From Triticum aestivum (taxonomy: Eukaryota > Streptophyta > Magnoliopsida > Poales > Poaceae), in NCBI RefSeq assembly GCF_018294505.1, contig NC_057803.1, forward strand, positions 687,860,678 to 687,924,677: a stretch of DNA of 64,000 nucleotides, written 5' to 3'. The notes beneath the pieces were generated by a model. That model worked only from the letters and a program-made list of their open reading frames with translations, was not told the origin of the DNA and made no database searches. Position numbers and translations under genes: made by a program. Positions 10,140 to 22,483 of this stretch are shown here, piece by piece; the first letter of the stretch is position 1, and each line of letters opens with the position of its first letter.

Positions 10140-11290
10140 TCGGGTTTTTTTCACAAAATAGGCTATAGGTCTTTTATAGAGCTACATAATTTAAATGCTA
10201 TTTAGAAAAATAGAAAAGTATATTAGAAAAAGAGAATATGTTTAAACAAAGTTCAGTACATTATAAAAAAATTCATATGAAAAAAGATCACTAAGTATTA
10301 AAAAAAGTTCACCATATATGAAAAAAATTCAGCCTGTAGTAAGAAAGATTCAGCATACACAAAAAACAAGTTCAATGATATTAAATAATTGTTCAATGCG
10401 TATTTAAAAAATGTTCACCATATATTAGAAAACATTTTATAGTACAAAAATTAGGGAAAAATATAATGTGGAGAATAAACTAAAAAAACCATGAGCAAAA
10501 CAACATCCTAGAGAAAAACACAAAAACTAAAATTGAAAATAAAAGGTAAATACTAAATAAAAAACAACCAAAAATATAAACTATAAAAACTCTAATACAA
10601 AAACCATAAAAAAACTTGAACTGAATTTTTTTGAAGTGCACGGCGATGAACTGAGTCGTCCCACCGTGATTCCCTGTGAGGTAGGGCACCCTAGGGTTTG
10701 TCCGCCTCGTTTAGCAACTATTCATTCACAATTTTGGGAACATTCCAGCTTCGGTTTTTCTGCTTTCAAGAAACTTATAAAGAAGGTTCCGGTCTAGTTC
10801 AAGTCTGGTTTATTGTTTTTCGTTTTCTTGTTCATTATTTTTATTTTTTTTCTCCGGGTATTTTTTTAGTTTTATTTTCCCGTTTCCAAAATTTATTCGA
10901 TATTCCAAAAATAATCCAATTTTATAAATTCAAAAAATGGCGTTTAAAAAATTTGTTTGGAATGTGAAAATGCACTTATTTTCAAAAAATGTTTTCAAAT
11001 TCAAAATATGTTCACATTCTTAAAAAATTCCGGAAATTCAAAAATATTTGAAATTTTGAAAAAGAAATTGTTCCCATATTTAGAAAAGTGTTCCATGTTT
11101 GAACGAAAGCATTCACAATTTTGAAAAATATGTTTGAACTTTTGAAGGTTTTTTGTATTTCTGAAAAAAATCACTTTTTCAGAAATTAAAAAATATTTAG
11201 AAATTTCAATGATTGTTTTGAAATTTAAATTTTGTTAAGTTAACAAAAAATTGTCGTGTTTTATTGTAATAACAGGCTAAAAGTAGTTAT
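10140..11290. repeat. AT-rich degenerate repeat DNA (TTCAAAAAATGTTCAC-type words)
   Basis: Two blocks, about 10190-10620 and 10860-11240, are made of degenerate words such as GTTCACCATATAT, AAAAAATGTTC and TTTGAAATTTTGAAAAAG. Open frames here are lysine/phenylalanine-rich chance frames. The same style of DNA returns at 27.0-28.7 kb and 30.3-30.8 kb. Confidence 0.5.
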
Positions 11291-11392
11291 AAAATCAATC
11301 GCTCCATGAGACCTGTTAACTACAGTAGCTCCCTACTACAGAAAATCCCAGACGGCCCGATCCACTCGGTGAGGCCCATGTGCGAAAGCTTG

Positions 11393-11444
11393 ACTATGTG
11401 ATATAGTACCTCTCTCTCAAAAAAAAAAAAACTATGTGATATAG
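11393..11444 (+). mobile_element. 24-bp poly(A) micro-insertion with 14-bp target duplication
   Basis: ACTATGTGATATAG occurs at 11393-11406 and, identical, at 11431-11444. Between them lie TACCTCTCTCTC and 12 A. This is the signature of target-primed reverse transcription with almost complete 5' truncation. Confidence 0.75.
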
Positions 11445-12640
11445 CGAGCAGCAAATGGGATCTCCCATAAATTGGATATTTCCTACTTCCCTATCGGCCT
11501 ATTGGCGTTATAGCATGTGCTTGCCTATGGACACGTGCATATGGGCCGCAGCCCAACACTGTTCTTTTGTGTATTTAATTTATTATTATTATCATTATTA
11601 TTTTATGGAGGGTTTTATTTTTTGTTTATATTTATTTCTCATTTTCCAATTTTATTCTTATGTATTCCCTTTTTAATATATATTTTTCTATTTCTCATTT
11701 TATCTTATTTTATGTGGTTCTTTTTCTTTTCTTTTTGGCATTCTATTTTTCTCTATCTTTTTGGATAAATTATAAAAAACACCTTTTTATAGATAAAAGA
11801 AAACTTCTCCATTGTGCTATCTAAAGATAACCTCGCTCGACGTAACTGACGAAGAAGCAATACGCTAGTGTAGCTTTTGAACGCATGATGAGACAAGCAA
11901 ACTACTCTTCTTTCATTGCAAGTTTGCATGTTCTACCCGGTTGTCATCCAAATAGTGACTAATTTCTACCCACCGAAAAGTGTTGCCAATAAGTATGGTC
12001 GTTGGCTTGACGGTGTACCAAATAAGTTTAGTACGTCAATAGGGGTGGAGCGCTTGTCTTATTATGATCGCTTTTAGCTACGAAGAAGTGATTCTGTTTT
12101 AATGGCAAAATTTCTTCTCTGATGCAAGTTATTTACCGTTTATGCAGTGATTTTGTATGTGGTTAACCCTGCATTGAACAAGGTACCAACCGATGTTTAA
12201 GGTGGTGTTTATGCGATTAAAAGGGTGGCCAAGACCATTCTTACCAACATGGATGGCAGTATAATCTTAGGATTGGTCCACCTACTCCTTCAACATAGAC
12301 AAAAGTTTTGATCTCATATGGCTTTATTGTTGTCAATATGTTACTTTTTTTATCTTTTTACGTCTATTGGCGTTTTGTGGTTATGTGCCTCTTTGATATG
12401 AAGAGGCCGAGTGCTGCTCATTATACTTTGTGTTTGCTTGCTGCTACATTTGAAGTTAATAAAGTCTTAAAAAACACTTCTGATTGAACATGTGAATGCA
12501 TTTTCTCTTTAAAAAGGGAACATTTTGTTTTAAAAATACACTAAAAGTACTTTCATATGCGTGGATATTTTTCCTTGCGACAACACCATGTTTTCTTTTT
12601 CATGCACAAAACATTACTAGCAATTTTGTTTCATAGAGCC
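11445..12640. other. AT-rich DNA, then possible decayed coding text
   Basis: 11560-11770 is a T-rich low-complexity tract. From about 11980 to 12330 one plus-strand frame reads with only a few stops (for example KYGRWLDGVPNKFSTS and KRVAKTILTNMDGSI), which hints at an old coding sequence. I do not recognise the family. Confidence 0.3.
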
Positions 12641-13560
12641 CCTAGATGTTCCCATCCTAAAAAACTTGAGAAGTTGTGAACAGTATAAGTGCATTGTCAA
12701 GTAGAGACAAGGAAGAAGGAAAATGCAGTATCCTTATGTTATGAAAAGTTCATCTGACAATGGGTGAAGTAATCGATCATCGAAGAGTTATTTGGGGAAG
12801 ATTGCTCTAAGGACATGGAAGAAGTCTTGACCTTCATTGAGAAGGAGGATGTTTTGCCTCCCATTGAAGAAAATAAAATCTGTAAAGCAAACAAACCCAT
12901 TCTTGGGGAAGGTGAGATGAACTAACTATTCCTTCCGTCATGGAACATAGAGCCAGAGTAAATAAAATTGCTAATATTGATCTTACTTTCCTAGTTATGT
13001 ATGTCATGTACGCGATACAAAGTTCCTGATAGAGACCTTCTTTGAGTTGAACCATAGGGTTTTCTGAGAAAAACTAAGGTACATTATCCCAAAAATGTTC
13101 TAGAATATTGTTTATAGACTAGATAGGTGTCCGCGACATAAAATAGAGATCAGACTTTTGTGTCTCCCTAGTGGCTAGGAAGCATTAGCTTTACCAGCTG
13201 GAATGCAAGATCTTCGCCATAGTGCCAAGGAAAGACTCTAGCTCCACAAAAAACCAAACCAACAAAAGCACCAAGACACTCCAAAAAAAAACTCAGCGTA
13301 TTCAACAGATCTCTCTTGCAACAACATAAACCTTAACTCCGCAACAACAGTTGCCCCAAACTGTCATAGGAAACGTACCTCTTGCTATAGTAGAGAAAAT
13401 ACCAGACAACATTTATGTTCAACGACACCACGTCCACCCTCAATACGTTGTCTTTAGGACCAAAAATCAGCTTGAAATGAGTATTAAAACACATGTATGA
13501 ACACTCTAGGATTCCCCGCCTCACATCGCCAAAATGACGGCTAGGAGTGAGGAGACGAGT
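12641..13560. other. intergenic DNA, nothing recognised
   Basis: Short open frames on both strands show no motif. Confidence 0.4.
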
Positions 13561-13585
13561 AGAAATTCCGACGACGGTTGTATTC

Positions 13586-14290
13586 TTTTTTTTAGAGAGA
13601 GCACCCGAACTTTTATTAAGTAATGATTGAGTTTACATAGCCCGAGGGTTCGACAAAGCCAAACGTGGCGACCTAATGAATTTCTTGTTGTACAATGGGC
13701 ATCTTCATTAACTTACATTCCCTTATGTTTGAAAATCACTTCCTCGCAACCACTCATTTTAGAGACAGCCTCCCAAATGATCATGGCATGTGCTCCAAGG
13801 TTTCCTTCAATTGATATTTCGGATGAACGGCTGAGCAGTCTGAAGCGATCACCATGGAATTTAGATCTATATCGCGAGCAAGGCAAAGGGCCTCCCCGCA
13901 TGCTATTGTTTCCACACATGACAAATTAGTTATGCCCTCCATCACCGGGGTTGATGCGCCTAAGAAATTGTCTTCAGCAGATTGTAATATAATCTTCACC
14001 GCACTTCTGAAATTCGCAGCCGATACCGGTGCATCAACATCACCCCTTCAGCTGTCCTCGGGGAGGGGGGATCCGCTTTCTTAGAGGTCTCAAGATTCTC
14101 TCTGGCCGAACATGCTCTGGTAAACATCTTCACGGACAACATCCGATATGTAGTGTCACAACTACTTTCATATACTCCTACCAACCCTAAATAAAATGAG
14201 TCTTCATATCCTAGGAAAACATTAGCTACCTTTTTAATGGGCTGCCAGATGATGAGGCCCATGTGAGCGATGCCTACCTATTGCTCGCGG
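13586..14290 (-). pseudogene. LINE-type RNase H (RVT_3-like) relic with poly(A) tail
   Basis: On the minus strand, residues such as FLGASTPVMEGIT, CGEALCLARDID and MVIASDCSAV, followed in another frame by SKMSGCEEVIFKHKGM, match the RNase H-like domain found at the 3' end of many plant LINE polyproteins. The glutamate expected in the E-A-L-A region and the ASDC aspartate are recognisable. A T8 run at 13586-13593 is the poly(A) tail. Upstream text (14000-14100) holds SKKADPPSPRTAEGV in yet another frame. Frame breaks show it is dead. It ends about 125 bp before the TATA box of the phosphate transporter. Confidence 0.6.
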
Positions 14291-14413
14291 TAGGCAGCAC
14301 ATACGTTGTCTCAAAAAAAAAGAAGTATCCGTGCAAGCAACAGACTCTGGCTACCTAGCTGCCAGTCGTCCAACTCCATGCCGAATCGGTTTTGTACGCC
14401 ACGCACCCAAACC

Positions 14414-14420
14414 TATAAAC
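14414..14420 (+). promoter_or_regulatory. TATA box of the phosphate transporter gene
   Basis: TATAAAC lies 102 bp before the ATG at 14516, which would give a short leader of about 70 nt. I looked for a P1BS (GNATATNC) box between 12.9 kb and the ATG and saw no exact match. Confidence 0.55.
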
Positions 14421-14515
14421 GTGCCGCTCGATCGCCAGGGCGCAGCAGCGACAGATCGAAGCAGCAACACGAACTTTGGCACGAGACCTGCGACACGGCG
14501 ACACCCCGCGGCGCG

Positions 14516-16126
14516 ATGGCGAGCCGGCAGCTGCAGGTGCTGAGCGCGCTGGACGGCGCCAAGACGCAGTGGTACCACTTCAGGGCGATCGTCGTCGCCG
14601 GCATGGGCTTCTTCACCGACGCCTACGACCTCTTCTGCATCTCGCTCGTCACCAAGCTCCTCGGCCGCATCTACTACGCCGACCCCTCCAGCCCCACCCC
14701 TGGCTCGCTGCCGCCCAACGTGGCCGCGGCCGTCAACGGCGTCGCGCTCTGCGGCACCCTCGTCGGCCAGCTCTTCTTCGGCTGGCTCGGCGACAGGCTC
14801 GGCCGGAAGAGCGTCTACGGCATGACGCTCATGCTCATGGTCGTCTGCTCCGTCGCCTCCGGGCTCTCGTTCGGACACTCCCCGGCCAGCGTCATGGCCA
14901 CGCTCTGCTTCTTCCGCTTCTGGCTCGGCTTCGGCATCGGCGGCGACTACCCTCTGTCCGCCACCATCATGTCCGAGTACGCCAACAAGAAGACAAGAGG
15001 GGCGTTCATCGCCGCCGTCTTCGCCATGCAGGGCTTCGGCATCCTCGCCGGCGGCGTCGTCACGCTCGTCCTCTCCACGGTTTTCCGTAACGCTTTCCCG
15101 GCCCCGGCGTACCAGGTCGACGCCGCCGCGTCCACCGTGCCGCAGGCGGACTACGTGTGGCGCATCATCCTCATGCTCGGCGCGCTGCCTGCGGCGCTCA
15201 CGTACTACTGGCGAACGAAGATGCCGGAGACGGCGCGGTACACGGCGCTGGTCGCAAAGGACGCGAAGCAGGCCTCGCTGGACATGTCCAAGGTGCTTCA
15301 ATCGGAGATCGAGGCGGAGCCGGAGAAGCTGGACGAGATCATGGCCAGAGGCGAGGACTACGGCCTCTTCACGTCGCGGTTCGCCAAGCGCCACGGCCTG
15401 CACCTCCTCGGCACGGCGACGGCGTGGTTCCTGGTCGACGTCGCGTACTACAGCCAGAACCTGTTCCAGAAGGACATCTTCGGCAGCATCGGGTGGATCC
15501 CCAAGGCGCGCACCATGGACGCGCTCGAGGAGGTGTTCCGCATCTCCCGCGCGCAGACGCTCATCGCGCTCTGCGGCACCGTGCCGGGCTACTGGTTCAC
15601 CGTGTTCCTCATCGACGTCGTCGGAAGGTTCTGGATCCAGCTCGTGGGGTTCGCCATGATGACCGTTTTCATGCTCGGCCTCGCGCTGCCGTACCACCAC
15701 TGGACGACGCCGGGCAACCACGTGGGCTTCGTCGTCATGTACGGGCTCACCTTCTTCTTCGCCAACTTCGGGCCGAACGCAACCACGTTCATCGTGCCGG
15801 CCGAGATCTTCCCGGCGCGGCTCCGGTCGACCTGCCACGGCATCTCCGCTGCGGCGGGGAAGGCCGGTGCCATCATCGGGGCGTTCGGGTTCCTCTACGC
15901 GGCGCAGTCGCAGGACCCGGCGCACGTGGACGCCGGGTACAAGCCTGGGATCGGCGTGCAGAAGGCGTTGTATGTGCTCGCTGCGTGCAACCTCCTGGGG
16001 TTCTTGGTGACGTTCCTCGTGCCGGAGTCGAAGGGGAAGTCGCTCGAGGAGATGTCCGGCGAGGCCGACGCCGAGGAAGGCAACGGCGCCAATATCGTCC
16101 GCCCGTCGGGAGAGCAGCTGGTTTGA
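14516..16126 (+). CDS. PHT1: PHT1-family high-affinity H+/phosphate symporter
   Basis: 536 aa, intronless, GC-rich, and the usual length for the plasma-membrane PHT1 family (major facilitator superfamily, 12 helices). It imports phosphate with protons. I chose the ATG at 14516 because [13 protein letters not shown] is the family N-terminus; the frame is open back to 14306 but only with non-family residues and a TTG. Diagnostic motifs: FFTDAYDLF (32-40), [14 protein letters not shown] loop (94-102), and the PHT1 signature [13 protein letters not shown] (142-154). Residues equivalent to the phosphate site of the fungal PiPT structure are all present: Asp35, Asp144, Tyr145, Gln172, Trp304, Asp308, Tyr312 and Asn421. 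A large central loop spans about 235-295, and the C-tail is acidic. It resembles the cereal PHT1;1/PHT1;8 branch, but the exact orthologue cannot be fixed by eye. No lesion is seen, so it is probably functional. Confidence 0.95.
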   Translation: MASRQLQVLSALDGAKTQWYHFRAIVVAGMGFFTDAYDLFCISLVTKLLGRIYYADPSSPTPGSLPPNVAAAVNGVALCGTLVGQLFFGWLGDRLGRKSVYGMTLMLMVVCSVASGLSFGHSPASVMATLCFFRFWLGFGIGGDYPLSATIMSEYANKKTRGAFIAAVFAMQGFGILAGGVVTLVLSTVFRNAFPAPAYQVDAAASTVPQADYVWRIILMLGALPAALTYYWRTKMPETARYTALVAKDAKQASLDMSKVLQSEIEAEPEKLDEIMARGEDYGLFTSRFAKRHGLHLLGTATAWFLVDVAYYSQNLFQKDIFGSIGWIPKARTMDALEEVFRISRAQTLIALCGTVPGYWFTVFLIDVVGRFWIQLVGFAMMTVFMLGLALPYHHWTTPGNHVGFVVMYGLTFFFANFGPNATTFIVPAEIFPARLRSTCHGISAAAGKAGAIIGAFGFLYAAQSQDPAHVDAGYKPGIGVQKALYVLAACNLLGFLVTFLVPESKGKSLEEMSGEADAEEGNGANIVRPSGEQLV

Positions 16127-16389
16127 ATCGTTTTGATCCTCGAGAAGGCAACACACGCATACGTGCATGTTCTGTAAGTGAAGTAGCAAGCATGCAGCTA
16201 GCCAGCTAGCCGCTAGGCCTTTAGCCCCACACTATTATACTTAGCAACGTGTATAACTTGGCCTTTATTCCCGCAAGGAAAATAGCACTTGTGTTTTAGT
16301 ACAAAATTCATGATAACATCTCTAATGGAAGAATGGCTTATGGGAGTACTTTAAATACTTATATTATTGTCAAACTATTTTTCTAATAT
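16127..16389. other. 3' flank of the phosphate transporter
   Basis: Presumed 3' untranslated region and flank. No clear AATAAA close to the stop. Confidence 0.4.
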
Positions 16390-17079
16390 GTGACAATTAG
16401 AAGACAAGAACACAAATTACACAAAATGTGCACTCTTCCATACTGTGCATAAACAAGCATAAAGTAGTGCAACTTTAGTATTATGAAAATGAATATTCCC
16501 CTCAAAAAATAAAAATGAATTTCATTCTAAGTCCCTAACACAACTTATGTAATCACATGATCACAACAAATGGTTGGCGCTTACATAGAGAAAATTCAAC
16601 GGTCAACTAAGCAACAACTTTTTTTTTTGAAACATTAGCACAAACGAGAAAATTAGACGATTTTTATGCAAATTTCTTTCTTTTAACAGTAAGTAGAGAC
16701 ATTTTTCAATAAAACAATAAATAATAATATTAAAAATATAAGTTTCAGTCTAAAAAAGATAGAATCATGAAAGTGGTGTTACGAGAAAATAAAATAAAAA
16801 CAACAACCAAATTTATTCTAATGATAAACGAATTAAGGGCATTGGTATTACCCTAAAAGAAGAAATAAAAAGATGAAAAAATTAAATAAATAGCCAAAAA
16901 CTTGCACGCGAAATGAGTTGCGTTGATCCACAATATGCAAGAACTTGTATATATAATTGATTTTTCTGCTCAGTCAAATCGCTCTTCGTTGCCGGATCGA
17001 GATCCAAATGCTCAACTGGCTCCTTCTTCCTCCAACATTCTTGTTCCCATGTTTATTCGTCATTTACCTTCTACATACT
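16390..17079. repeat. AT-rich dispersed repeat, left part
   Basis: Blocks such as TTGGTATTACCCTA, CTTGCACGCGAAAT, AGTCAAATCGCTCTTCG and ATCGAGATCCAAA recur at 23.8-24.1 kb in the same order. The sequence breaks at 17079 (ACCTTCTACATACT, 17066-17079) and resumes at 23509 with the same 14 bp, so the DNA between is an insertion. Confidence 0.75.
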
Positions 17080-17084
17080 TTTTT

Positions 17085-18531
17085 GGACGCCTCTAGCAGG
17101 CGGCTGGGCGCCCGCTAGCGCGCCTGGGCGGTCTGTTCTTTTTTTCAAATAATGCACGTGATGCTCCCTGTGGTTAAAAAGACACTGTTTGTTAATTAAT
17201 CACCCCTATGTAGTCTCTTCTCACGTGATGGATGTCCGCATGCCACTGCTCCTCATATTCGTCTCTTGTGCATTAATTTTTTATTTTCAAAATTATAAAA
17301 ACATATTTTTTAAACTGCATGTCGAAATTCAGATCCGTTTTCACTATTGAAACCATCGCAACGTGCTCTTCAAAAGTAGATACCGCGTGGGGATGTTTCG
17401 ACGAACTAGCCTTCCTGCCAACTAAACATCAATGTGTGTGCAACTAGATTACATTGTCACGCCAACTGAAAATATGTGTGTGTCAATAATCCTGCCAACT
17501 AAATATCAACGTGTGTGCAACTAGACTATATTGCCGCACCAATTGAGCATATATGTGTATAACTAGTCCTGCCAACTATGTGTGTGCAACTAGACTATAT
17601 TACGGCATCAATTGCGTATATGTATGTGCAACTAGACTACATTACAAGCCAACTGAGCATATATGTGTGCAACTAGTCTTCCTGCCAACTAAATATCAAT
17701 GTGTGTGCAACTAGACTACATTACCAACTAATTAAACATCAATGTGCGTGTAACTAGACAACATTAAAAGCCAACGGAGCATACGTCTGTGCAACTAGTC
17801 TTCGTGCCAACTAAACATCAATGTGTGTAACTCTGTGGTCGTGCATGTGCGACTATACCGACGAGAGTGTGCAACTCTGCGGCCGGACGTGAGCACCTCC
17901 TACAGCAATTCATGTGGGACAATGCTGATGAGATTGTGCAGAGTGTGCCAACAGTAGAAACTACACGTCCACAAGTAGGGAGAAGAGTTACACATTGACT
18001 ACTAGGTAGTTAGCCGGGCAGGCGACTAGTTACACATCACAAAAAGTTGGTTGTTAACGTTGCTAGGGTGCAAACCTCATAGAAATTTGGATCATGGAGC
18101 TTCAAAATTTGTTTTAAAAAAAGTTGCACCATGTAGTACTAAAGCTGCACCACGTAGTAATAGAGTTGCATCATATAGCACCAAAGTTGGCATCGAAAAA
18201 AAATCGTCGAAACATACCCGTGCAAGATCTAGTTTTAAAGATCTCGTCGCGAGGATTCCAAAAGTGAAAAATGATCTGAATTATGACTCGCAGTTTGAAA
18301 ATTATGACCTTTTGAATTTTTCTCATGCTATAGTAAATCCATTGCCCACCTACCTTGCATGTTATCCTGACACACAACGCAGACCCTACTAAACGACAAA
18401 GACCCTACTAAATGACAAGCATTTTGAACCGCACGATGGAGAAATATTCCGACCAAATGACACTTGGCAACCCATACCGGCCGGCCGCTCGCGATGATTA
18501 AAAGGCGCGCGCGCACTAACAAGAATTTAGG
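17085..18531. mobile_element. MULE-like element inserted in the LINE poly(A)
   Basis: TACTTTTTT occurs at 17076-17084 and at 18532-18540. A perfect 9-bp duplication is the hallmark size for Mutator-like elements. The left end (GGACGCCTCTAGCAGGCG) and the right end show GC-rich words (CTAGCGCGCC / GGCGCGCGCGCACTAAC) but only weak inverted similarity, so it may be a low-TIR MULE. The interior holds a minisatellite (17405-17830) and a 100-bp core shared with two units at 26-30 kb. A 113-codon frame at 18051-18392 shows no domain. Confidence 0.55.
17405..17830. repeat. degenerate minisatellite (GTGTGTGCAACTAGACTACA words)
   Basis: At least seven alternating copies of GTGTGTGCAACTAG followed by ACTA(C/T)ATTA and GCCAACT(A/G)A(G/A)CAT. 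The repeating block is about 75-85 bp, with heavy drift. Confidence 0.75.
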
Positions 18532-21500
18532 TACTTTTTTTTAGAGAAAAAGGGCCTAGCCCCGGCTCCATTGCATTAACAATGAAACCCAGCAGAACAC
18601 GGTCATGTATCAATATAAGTATTACAAAGCTTAAAAGCTTAGGAAACTAAAGAGCAACAGGCATGCCGGAGGAAACTCCCCTCGATGATAGAAAGGCTAA
18701 AATTGAAAGAAGCTAAGATAAAACAGGACGAAGCTCCAGCCCTTAGTCGCCTCTCCACGCTTTTTCATGCATTGGAGATCGCCACCGCGCCAGGTATATC
18801 AAAGCATGATCAGATCGCTCCCAGAGAGTTCTCCCCCATATCTTCCCCCAATCAACCTGGATATGGCCACAGGAGGGGTGGGGGATTTCTTGCCATCTGC
18901 TCTAGCTTCCGCACGATCTCTTTTAGCTCCGGCTTGGCAGCACCTGGCCAGACCACCTCCCATAAGGATAGGTTTTTTGTAGTCTTCCTCACGATCACCC
19001 GCATACCCATCCAAGTCAATCGATTAAAACATATGTCAATCCTACTTTTTCAGAGAGCCCACAGGGCCGCAGCTTGTACAAAGGCAGCTGCAGTGTTAGG
19101 TTTGCTGACCCAGCATTCCAGCATTTTGTGGATATTATCACAAATATCAATACTGGCCGCTTCCCTAACTACTCTCTAAAGTTCAGCAGCAACAACACAA
19201 GAAAAGAATAAATGGCAAGAGGACTCATGTTCAGAACAAAAAAGGCAAGTTATATCTGGAACATGTTGTATCTTGCAAAGGTTGTCTCTGGTTAAGAGTT
19301 TTTTTGCAATCAACTAGAGAAAAATTTGAATTCTAGGGGGTATTTTTATTTTCCACACCACAGGATTATTCCCAGGGAGGATCCCCCTAAAATTAACAAC
19401 ATTGTAAAAGGATTTTACTGTGTACAGTCCCTTCGTCTCGTATTTCCATACAAGGGTATCAGGTCTGTCAATCAAACTAGAGTTTTAATCTCCTCAAAAA
19501 GGTTATTCCAGTCAATCATCATGCTGGAGGAGAAACATCTCCTGAAATTAATCTTGAGGTTGACCCCATCCCAAACCTCATCAATGGTAGCATGCTGGTC
19601 CACGGCAATGGAGTAAAGCCCCCAGTACTGAGTAGCAAGATTAGTCTCACCACACCAGCAATCTTCCCAAAATCTAATACTCTTGCCATTACCCACCTTC
19701 TAGGCATACCCAAATTTAGTGGCCTTAATAGCCCAGAGTATTCCTTTCCAGAAGGGTGAGGCTCCCACACTAGAGTAGGCAAAAATATTAGGATTGTGAA
19801 TATTATATTTATGGTCAACTATATTCTTCCAGATCTTACCCTCATCTAAGATATATCTTTTGCCCCAGGAAGCAAGAAGGCAAAGATTAAAATCTGCCAA
19901 ATTAGTTATACCCAGACCACCAAAATTCTTTTTAGTAGCTAGGGACCCCCAATTAGCAAGGTGGTATTTGAAATGCCCCTGATAATCATCCCAGAAACAG
20001 TGATCCAGTTGAGAATTAATCAAGGCTATAGCCCATTTGGGGAATTTAATTATCCCCATCAAATATGAAGGGATACTAGCCAGGCAGGATTGTACTAATA
20101 GTAATCTCTTGCCAAAGGACAGGAGCCTCCCTCTCCAGCCCGCCCCTCTTTTAATAATTTTGTCAACCACAGGCTGGAGATCCTCTTTCCTAAGTTTATT
20201 GTAGTGAAGAGGAGCTCCAAGGTATCTAATGGGAAAACTTCCCAGCTTACAACCCATGACTTGGGCAAAAATATTAGCCCTATCAGAATTAATATTAATG
20301 GGGACCAAATCACATTTATGGAAGTTGATCCTCAAGCCAGAGATCTGTTCAAAACAAGATAATAGCCACTTTAGGTTTTTAGCCTGGTCTAAACTATTAC
20401 CTAGAAAAAGGAGAGTATCATCTGCATATTGCATATTGCAGGCTGATTACTCCAGCAGGATTAGAGGGAGGAAACCCCCCCCCCTCAATAAACTTGTTAG
20501 AAGATGCCTTGTCTAGTATTCTAGTGAAGACATCTGCTACAAGATTAAACAATAGGGGTGAAGCAGGGTCCCCCTGCCTTACTCCCTTACCAGTCAAGAA
20601 AAAGTCACTTTTCATGTCATTTAACCTGACACCAACATATCCATTATATAACAAAGACTTAATTTTATTGATCCAGTCAGGGCTAAAGCCCCTTGTGGAC
20701 ATCATATCTACTAGCAACTCTCTATTTACCATGTCATAAGCTTTCTCATAGTCAAGTTTGAAAACAAAACCAGACATTTTCCTAGCATGAACAACATGAA
20801 TTATTTCATGCGCAACTACAATGCTTTCCACAATAAACCTGCCTTTTATAAAAGCAGTTTGATTAGGGGAAATCAATTCATTATAGATTGTGCCAAACTT
20901 ATTGGTGACACACTTGGAAAAAAATTTGAAGCTTCAATTAGTCATAGCCAAGGGCCTAAACTTTTCAAGTTTGATAGCATTCACCTCCTTAGGAACTAGG
21001 GTAAGTAGAGAGAAGTTGAGTCTAAATAAATCTAGCTCACCTTTCTCCCAGTCTCTAAACAGAGAAAACAGATCATTCTTAATAACATCCCAAAATTTCT
21101 GGTCAAACAAAAAAGGGAACCCATCAGGTCCAGGAGCCCCCTCAGCATAAGAGCCAAAGACTGCTTCCTTAATTTCTTGCTCAGTAAAAGGGGTGTTAAG
21201 AACATCATTTTGAGCACTAGTAACTTTACTATCATCACCCCAAAAGTCATCTTCTTAGGTGATATCAATTTTATCTTGGTATCTAAATAACTTCTTATAA
21301 AATTTAAGAGCAACATCTAGAATACCTTTAGGATCATTCACATGACCATTTTCTCCTTCCAGCATCAATACTTGTTTCTTTCTCCTTTTCTGGTTAGCAA
21401 TGGCCTTGAAGTATCCAGTATTATGTTCTCCCTCCAGGATGTCCCTCTCTCTGGACCTCTGCCTGGCTTTGATCTCCTCCCTGGTCCATATATCATTCAG

Positions 21501-22483
21501 CTCACCTGAAATAGATTTAACTTTATTCCTGGAGTTAGGGGAGAGAGGTTAGGATTCTGCAATAATATCAAGGCAGTTATATTCAGCAATTAGAGATTGC
21601 TTCTGTCTATTTTGGGTAGCCTCATAATTGATGTACCACCCTTTAATAGCATTTCTAGTAATCCTAATTTTGAACTGCCAAATATCAATGGCTTTAACTA
21701 AGTGACACCACTTCCCTGAAACCTTCCACCTCAAGACACCATTTCTCAAACCTGAACATTTTGTTTTTAGGGATCTTAATTAATGGCGCGGGTATCAACC
21801 ACCAGGGGAGTGTGATCACTAGCCACTCTAGGCAGAGCTTTCACCTGAATGTTAGGATGTAAGCTCTCCCACTCCACGGTAATGAAGACTCTATCTAAAG
21901 TGGTCACAACTATAGAATCCTGGTTGTTACCCCAAGTAAATTTCCTCCTTGAGTTTTTGAGCTCAATAAGGCCAAATTTATTAATCCAGTCATTAAAGAG
22001 ATCTGCCCAATGCTGGTTTATCTCACCAGTATTTTTGTCACATCCCTCTCTGACTAGATTAAAATCCCCACCTATCATAGTAGGGCCATCCCACATATCA
22101 AAAACACTATGCGGCTCTTGAATAAAGTCTAGTTTAAAAGCATCATAAGCAGAACCATACACATAAATTAGTCTTCATATGCTGTTGTCTATTTTATTTC
22201 TTAGCATGAGAGCAACACTAAAGATGTGAATGTCACAGCTAATAATTTCAAACACATCATCTTTCACACCCATCAACACCCCTCCAGCAGTATTCACAGC
22301 TGGAAGCCAGTTCCACACAAATTCAAGGCCAACATCTATGACCTCTAGTTGGGAACTAGTAAAATTTTCTTTTATTGATTCAGAAAGACAAATAAAATCA
22401 GGGTGATGTGCTCTAATGAGCTCATGCACCCTAGTGCTTTTGGAGGATCCATTTAGTCCTATGACATTCCAAAAGATACCTAT

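Noticed and set aside
14306..14515. N-terminal 70-residue extension of the phosphate transporter
   Set aside because: It starts at a TTG inside an A-run, crosses the TATA box, and has no similarity to the family; the ATG at 14516 gives the family N-terminus.
14351..16189. 612-codon minus-strand frame across the phosphate transporter
   Set aside because: It is the GC-rich shadow of the PHT1 gene: composition is Arg/Glu/Ala/Val-rich with no domain, while the plus strand has a full transporter.
17405..17830. CRISPR-like or centromeric satellite
   Set aside because: Units vary in length and order and the array is short and inside a transposon-sized insertion.
18051..18392. 113-codon frame in the MULE-like element
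   Set aside because: Corresponds to repeat words (TGCACCACGTAGTA) and to the shared non-coding core; no domain.
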